Source of the DNA: DATMBL01 sp050735975
Lineage (GTDB): Bacteria > Desulfobacterota > Binatia > UBA9968
Assembly (NCBI GenBank): GCA_050735975.1
Contig: JBOHVS010000123.1
Location: 1 to 7,175 of the forward strand
Direction: 5' to 3'
DNA: 7,175 nucleotides
The notes beneath the pieces are model-generated. The model had not been told where the DNA came from. It saw only the letters and a list, made by a program, of their open reading frames with translations, and did not search any database. This document shows, piece by piece, positions 4,952 through 7,175 of the stretch; position 1 is the first letter of the stretch; each line of letters opens with the position of its first letter. Position numbers and translations under genes: made by a program.

Positions 4952-6949
4952 CTATTTTTTTAAGCTCTTCGCCACAATCTCGGCGATATCCAAAACCTCC
5001 ATCGCCGTCTCCGGCTCTTCCTTGGCCGTTTCCTCCGTCAGCATCCGCATGCAAAACGGGCAGCCTGTGGCAACCGTTTTTGCCCCGGTCTGCTTGAGTT
5101 CGCGATAACGGTTGGTGCTGACGCGCTCCGTGCCTTTCTCTTCTTCCTTCCAGAATTGGCCTCCACCGGCGCCGCAGCAGAAACCCTTGCTGCGGTTGCG
5201 AGCCGGTTCGTTTAACTTCGCCCCGGTAGCTTCGATGAGAGCGCGCGGCTGGTCGTAAACTCCGTTGTGACGACCGAGATAGCAAGGATCATGATAGGTG
5301 ACCGCGCCGTCATTTTGCGTCGAAACGGCCAATTTTCCGGCGCGGACCAACTCATCGATGAGCTCGGTATGGTGTTTAACCGCATAGTTGCCGCCGAATT
5401 GGGGGTATTCGTTGCGGATGGTATGGAAGCAGTGCGGGCAGGTGGTAACAATCACCTTGGCCTTGATGGCGTCCAAGTCGGCAACGTTTGCCGTGGCCAT
5501 CTCAGCGAACAAATATTCGTTGCCGGCCCGGCGCGCCGCGTCGCCAGTGCATTTCTGCTCTTTGCCGATAATCGCCCAGTTGAGACCCGCGGCATTCAGG
5601 AGCTCGGCCATGCTCCGGGCGATTTTTTGCGCCCGCGGGTCGAACGCCGCGGCGCATCCGACCCAATAAAGAACATCCGGATTAGGGTTGTCTGCGATGG
5701 CTCGAACCGGGAAAGGCAAATCCTTCGCCCAAACCAGACGCTCGTCGGCCGCCATTCCCCATGGGTTCCCCGCCCGCTCCATATTGTTGAAGGTGTTCTT
5801 GAGCCCACTGGGAAATTCTGCCGCGCCGAGCACCCGCTCGCGCCGGACGTCGATGATGTGAAGCATTTGCTCATTGCCGACCGGACAAACTTCGATGCAG
5901 GCGTTGCATGTCGTGCAGGCCCAGGCCGCCTCTTCGTTAAGCGCAAACTCGAGGAGCGGTCGCGGGCTTTCCTTACCGGCCGAAAAATCTGCAAAGTTGT
6001 TGTTCAGCTCAAATCGCTCATTGATCAGGATTGCCGATGGGCTGAGGGCCTTTCCCGTGGCCGTCGCAGGGCAGACGTCCTGGCAGCGGTTGCACATGAT
6101 GCAACTATAAGCATCCAACAAACGCGGCCACGAAAACTCTTCGAGCTTGGAAGCGCCGAAGACCTCCTCTTTTTCAAAGTCCATCGGCTGCAGCACGCCA
6201 GGCTTTTCTTTCTTGAGGGCCAGGTTGACCGGCGCCATGAAAAGATGGATGTGTTTTGTGCGTGGAAAATACGGGATGAAAAGCAAAATCGATCCAAGCG
6301 CTCCCCACCAGAAAAAGTGGTTCAAGCCCTCCAGCACGCCAGAGTTCATGCCCGTAAATATCGCGGCAAGAGCAGAACTGACCGGATGAAAAGGATCGGC
6401 GCCTTCGCGGGCCAGTTGGGTGGCTTTGAACAACAACCGGCTTCCCACATGAAAGATGATGAAAGCCGACACAATCGCCGAATCGCGAACGATGCCCGAA
6501 CCTACGTGCTCCTGCACGGGAACATTGGCTGGAAAAAAGAAATCCTTCGGCCGCACAATAAAGCGGCGAATCACCAAACCGGTGACTCCAATCAAGACTC
6601 CGGCGGTCATCAGATCAGCCAGCAAGTTAAACGGACCCCAAAGACCGCCGCGCGCGTGCAAAGGGAAGAACCCTTCGACGACATCCACGAGGTTAACAAG
6701 GAAATAGAAGACAAATCCGTAGAAGACCAGCGCGTGGAGAAAAGAAACGATCGGCCGCATCTTGAAGACGGACTGTTGTGTCAGAACAATCCAAACCGCG
6801 CGCCGAATCCTGCCCGGCATGTCATCGAAGCGAGCGTCCGGCTTGCCGCGAGCGATCGCGCGATACACATTGTAGAACCCCTTGCCGCCGCAATATAGAG
6901 ACCCCCCGACAAGTAAGAGGAAGAGCAATTTTTCTAAAGTGGTCAGCAT
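4952..6949 (-). CDS. Membrane-anchored HdrD-like Fe-S oxidoreductase (NarI-like cytochrome b, 2x[4Fe-4S], two CCG domains)
   Basis: This 665-aa three-part electron-transfer protein begins with about five membrane helices (near 5-26, 67-92, 107-127, 155-175 and 205-228). Histidines H72, H167 and H211 in or at the ends of helices are candidate haem b ligands, as in NarI/DsrM-type subunits. A dicluster ferredoxin domain follows: C283-x2-C286-x2-C289-x3-C293-P and C345-x2-C348-x2-C351-x3-C355-P. Two cysteine-rich CCG domains end the protein. The first has C432, C467 in KCTGD, and CPHC (504-507). The second has C556, FCCG (591-592) and CPFC (630-633), the full set that binds a noncubane cluster in HdrB. 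Proteins of this build pass electrons between cytoplasmic carriers, often electron-transfer flavoprotein, and membrane quinone. No etfAB is in view. The ATG at 6949 precedes a good hydrophobic helix but lacks a strong ribosome site. It is followed by the DUF192 gene. Confidence 0.92.
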   Translation of the reverse strand: MLTTLEKLLFLLLVGGSLYCGGKGFYNVYRAIARGKPDARFDDMPGRIRRAVWIVLTQQSVFKMRPIVSFLHALVFYGFVFYFLVNLVDVVEGFFPLHARGGLWGPFNLLADLMTAGVLIGVTGLVIRRFIVRPKDFFFPANVPVQEHVGSGIVRDSAIVSAFIIFHVGSRLLFKATQLAREGADPFHPVSSALAAIFTGMNSGVLEGLNHFFWWGALGSILLFIPYFPRTKHIHLFMAPVNLALKKEKPGVLQPMDFEKEEVFGASKLEEFSWPRLLDAYSCIMCNRCQDVCPATATGKALSPSAILINERFELNNNFADFSAGKESPRPLLEFALNEEAAWACTTCNACIEVCPVGNEQMLHIIDVRRERVLGAAEFPSGLKNTFNNMERAGNPWGMAADERLVWAKDLPFPVRAIADNPNPDVLYWVGCAAAFDPRAQKIARSMAELLNAAGLNWAIIGKEQKCTGDAARRAGNEYLFAEMATANVADLDAIKAKVIVTTCPHCFHTIRNEYPQFGGNYAVKHHTELIDELVRAGKLAVSTQNDGAVTYHDPCYLGRHNGVYDQPRALIEATGAKLNEPARNRSKGFCCGAGGGQFWKEEEKGTERVSTNRYRELKQTGAKTVATGCPFCMRMLTEETAKEEPETAMEVLDIAEIVAKSLKK

Positions 6950-7002
6950 GCCAAGTTCACGTACCCTAGACTGGTTATCCGTTCAAGGTCATATCGAATA
7001 AC

Positions 7003-7094
7003 TGACTCACTCCCAGCTTCAAGCTGGGAGGTTCGCCCCGGCCGGCCAAAAGCCGACGATAACCTACCACCCTCCCCCCACGATCAGTGAGTCA
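7003..7094. repeat. 9-bp inverted-repeat pair enclosing a 74-bp core; possible miniature element
   Basis: TGACTCACT (7003-7011) and AGTGAGTCA (7086-7094) are perfect reverse complements flanking a non-coding core. The left arm runs into the strong hairpin at 7010-7030. No flanking target duplication is obvious, and the core encodes nothing recognisable. It could be a degenerate miniature transposable element or a long-range RNA stem; coincidence is not excluded for a 9-bp match. Confidence 0.3.
7010..7030. repeat. Perfect hairpin with TTCAA loop, resembling IS200/IS605-type ends
   Basis: CTCCCAGC (7010-7017) and GCTGGGAG (7023-7030) form an uninterrupted 8-bp stem around the loop TTCAA. It could close to 10 bp with a one-base loop. 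Neither strand has a T-run after it, so it is not an ordinary intrinsic terminator. Short perfect stems with a TTCA-type loop followed by GG are typical of subterminal hairpins in IS200/IS605 and TnpB-associated elements, so this may be a relic end. No tnpA or tnpB is present in the window. Confidence 0.45.
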
Positions 7095-7175
7095 CCCTGA
7101 GCGTGAGCGAAGGGTCTTGTCACCTTGATATAAGATTTCTCGGCTTCGCCTCGAAATGACACCGTGCTTCGCCTC
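7092..7175. repeat. Probable short dispersed intergenic repeats, cut by the window end
   Basis: The segment holds two imperfect palindromes of the same design: 7094-7115 (ACCCTGAGC, loop GTGA, GCGAAGGGT) and 7135-7157 (TTTC-TC-GGC, loop TTC, GCC-TC-GAAA within an A/T closing pair). A 10-bp direct repeat, GCTTCGCCTC, occurs at 7143-7152 and 7166-7175, the last copy ending at the window edge. Sequences of the CCCTGAGCG...GAAGGGTCTT and TTTCGAG...GAAATC type are familiar as dispersed intergenic repeats in many bacterial genomes. Membership here is recognised by appearance, not by search. Confidence 0.5.

Noticed and set aside
5267..6898. Long open frame (543 codons) on the + strand opposite the oxidoreductase
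   Set aside because: It is fully antisense to a protein with unmistakable Fe-S motifs. Its translation is rich in Arg, His and Ala with no recognisable domain, as expected for a shadow frame of a GC-rich gene.
6950..6986. Promoter for the oxidoreductase operon (TTGAAC at 6986-6981 on the - strand)
   Set aside because: The -10 at 17-nt spacing is TACGTG, a poor match, and lies only 8 nt from the start codon. No convincing alternative was found, so no promoter is called.
7000..7175. CRISPR array at the right end
   Set aside because: The repeats are few, short and palindromic without regular unique spacers; the only clean direct repeat is 10 bp, present twice.

Overview
The window carries six protein-coding genes and resembles the chromosome of an uncultured, moderately GC-rich bacterium. 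The mix of a TldD/PmbA pair, a large membrane-anchored HdrD-like Fe-S oxidoreductase and an archaeal-type (type II) GAPDH-like enzyme would suit a Desulfobacterota, Binatota or Methylomirabilota-like lineage. That placement is inference from gene content only. There are no rRNA or tRNA genes, CRISPR array, intact transposase or prophage genes.

Layout. Positions 1-186 are non-coding, with a short 7-bp tandem repeat and a palindrome/direct-repeat cluster that could be an operator. They lead into a 69-aa heavy-metal-associated (HMA) fold protein on the + strand that has lost its metal-binding cysteines (187-396). Convergent to it on the - strand is a two-gene unit, tldD (3229-1781) followed by pmbA/tldE (1773-418). 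Positions 3230-3411 form a compact divergent intergenic region with a - strand intrinsic terminator, a good sigma70-like promoter for the + strand gene and a weak one for tldD. The type II GAPDH-like gene (3412-4479) follows on the + strand. It converges within 6 bp on a second - strand unit: a 665-aa cytochrome-b-like/ferredoxin/CCG-domain oxidoreductase (6949-4952), then a DUF192 exported protein (4950-4486) starting 1 nt after the oxidoreductase stop. Positions 6950-7175 are non-coding and hold a 9-bp inverted-repeat pair enclosing a strong hairpin, then parts of what look like short dispersed intergenic repeats.

How the genes work together. TldD and PmbA are expected to form the TldD/TldE metalloprotease: TldD has the HExxxH motif and the C-terminal cysteine, and PmbA is the non-catalytic paralogue. 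The 665-aa protein should move electrons between a cytoplasmic donor or acceptor (often an electron-transfer flavoprotein or acyl-CoA metabolism) and the quinone pool. The DUF192 protein is co-transcribed but has no obvious functional link. The GAPDH-like enzyme stands alone under its own promoter.

I see no convincing new multi-gene system. The points most worth following are the bacterial type II GAPDH-like enzyme with an altered active-site loop, the cysteine-less HMA protein, the - strand terminator lying beyond the whole GAPDH gene, and paired hairpins with tandem G.A mismatches in the right-hand intergenic repeat.
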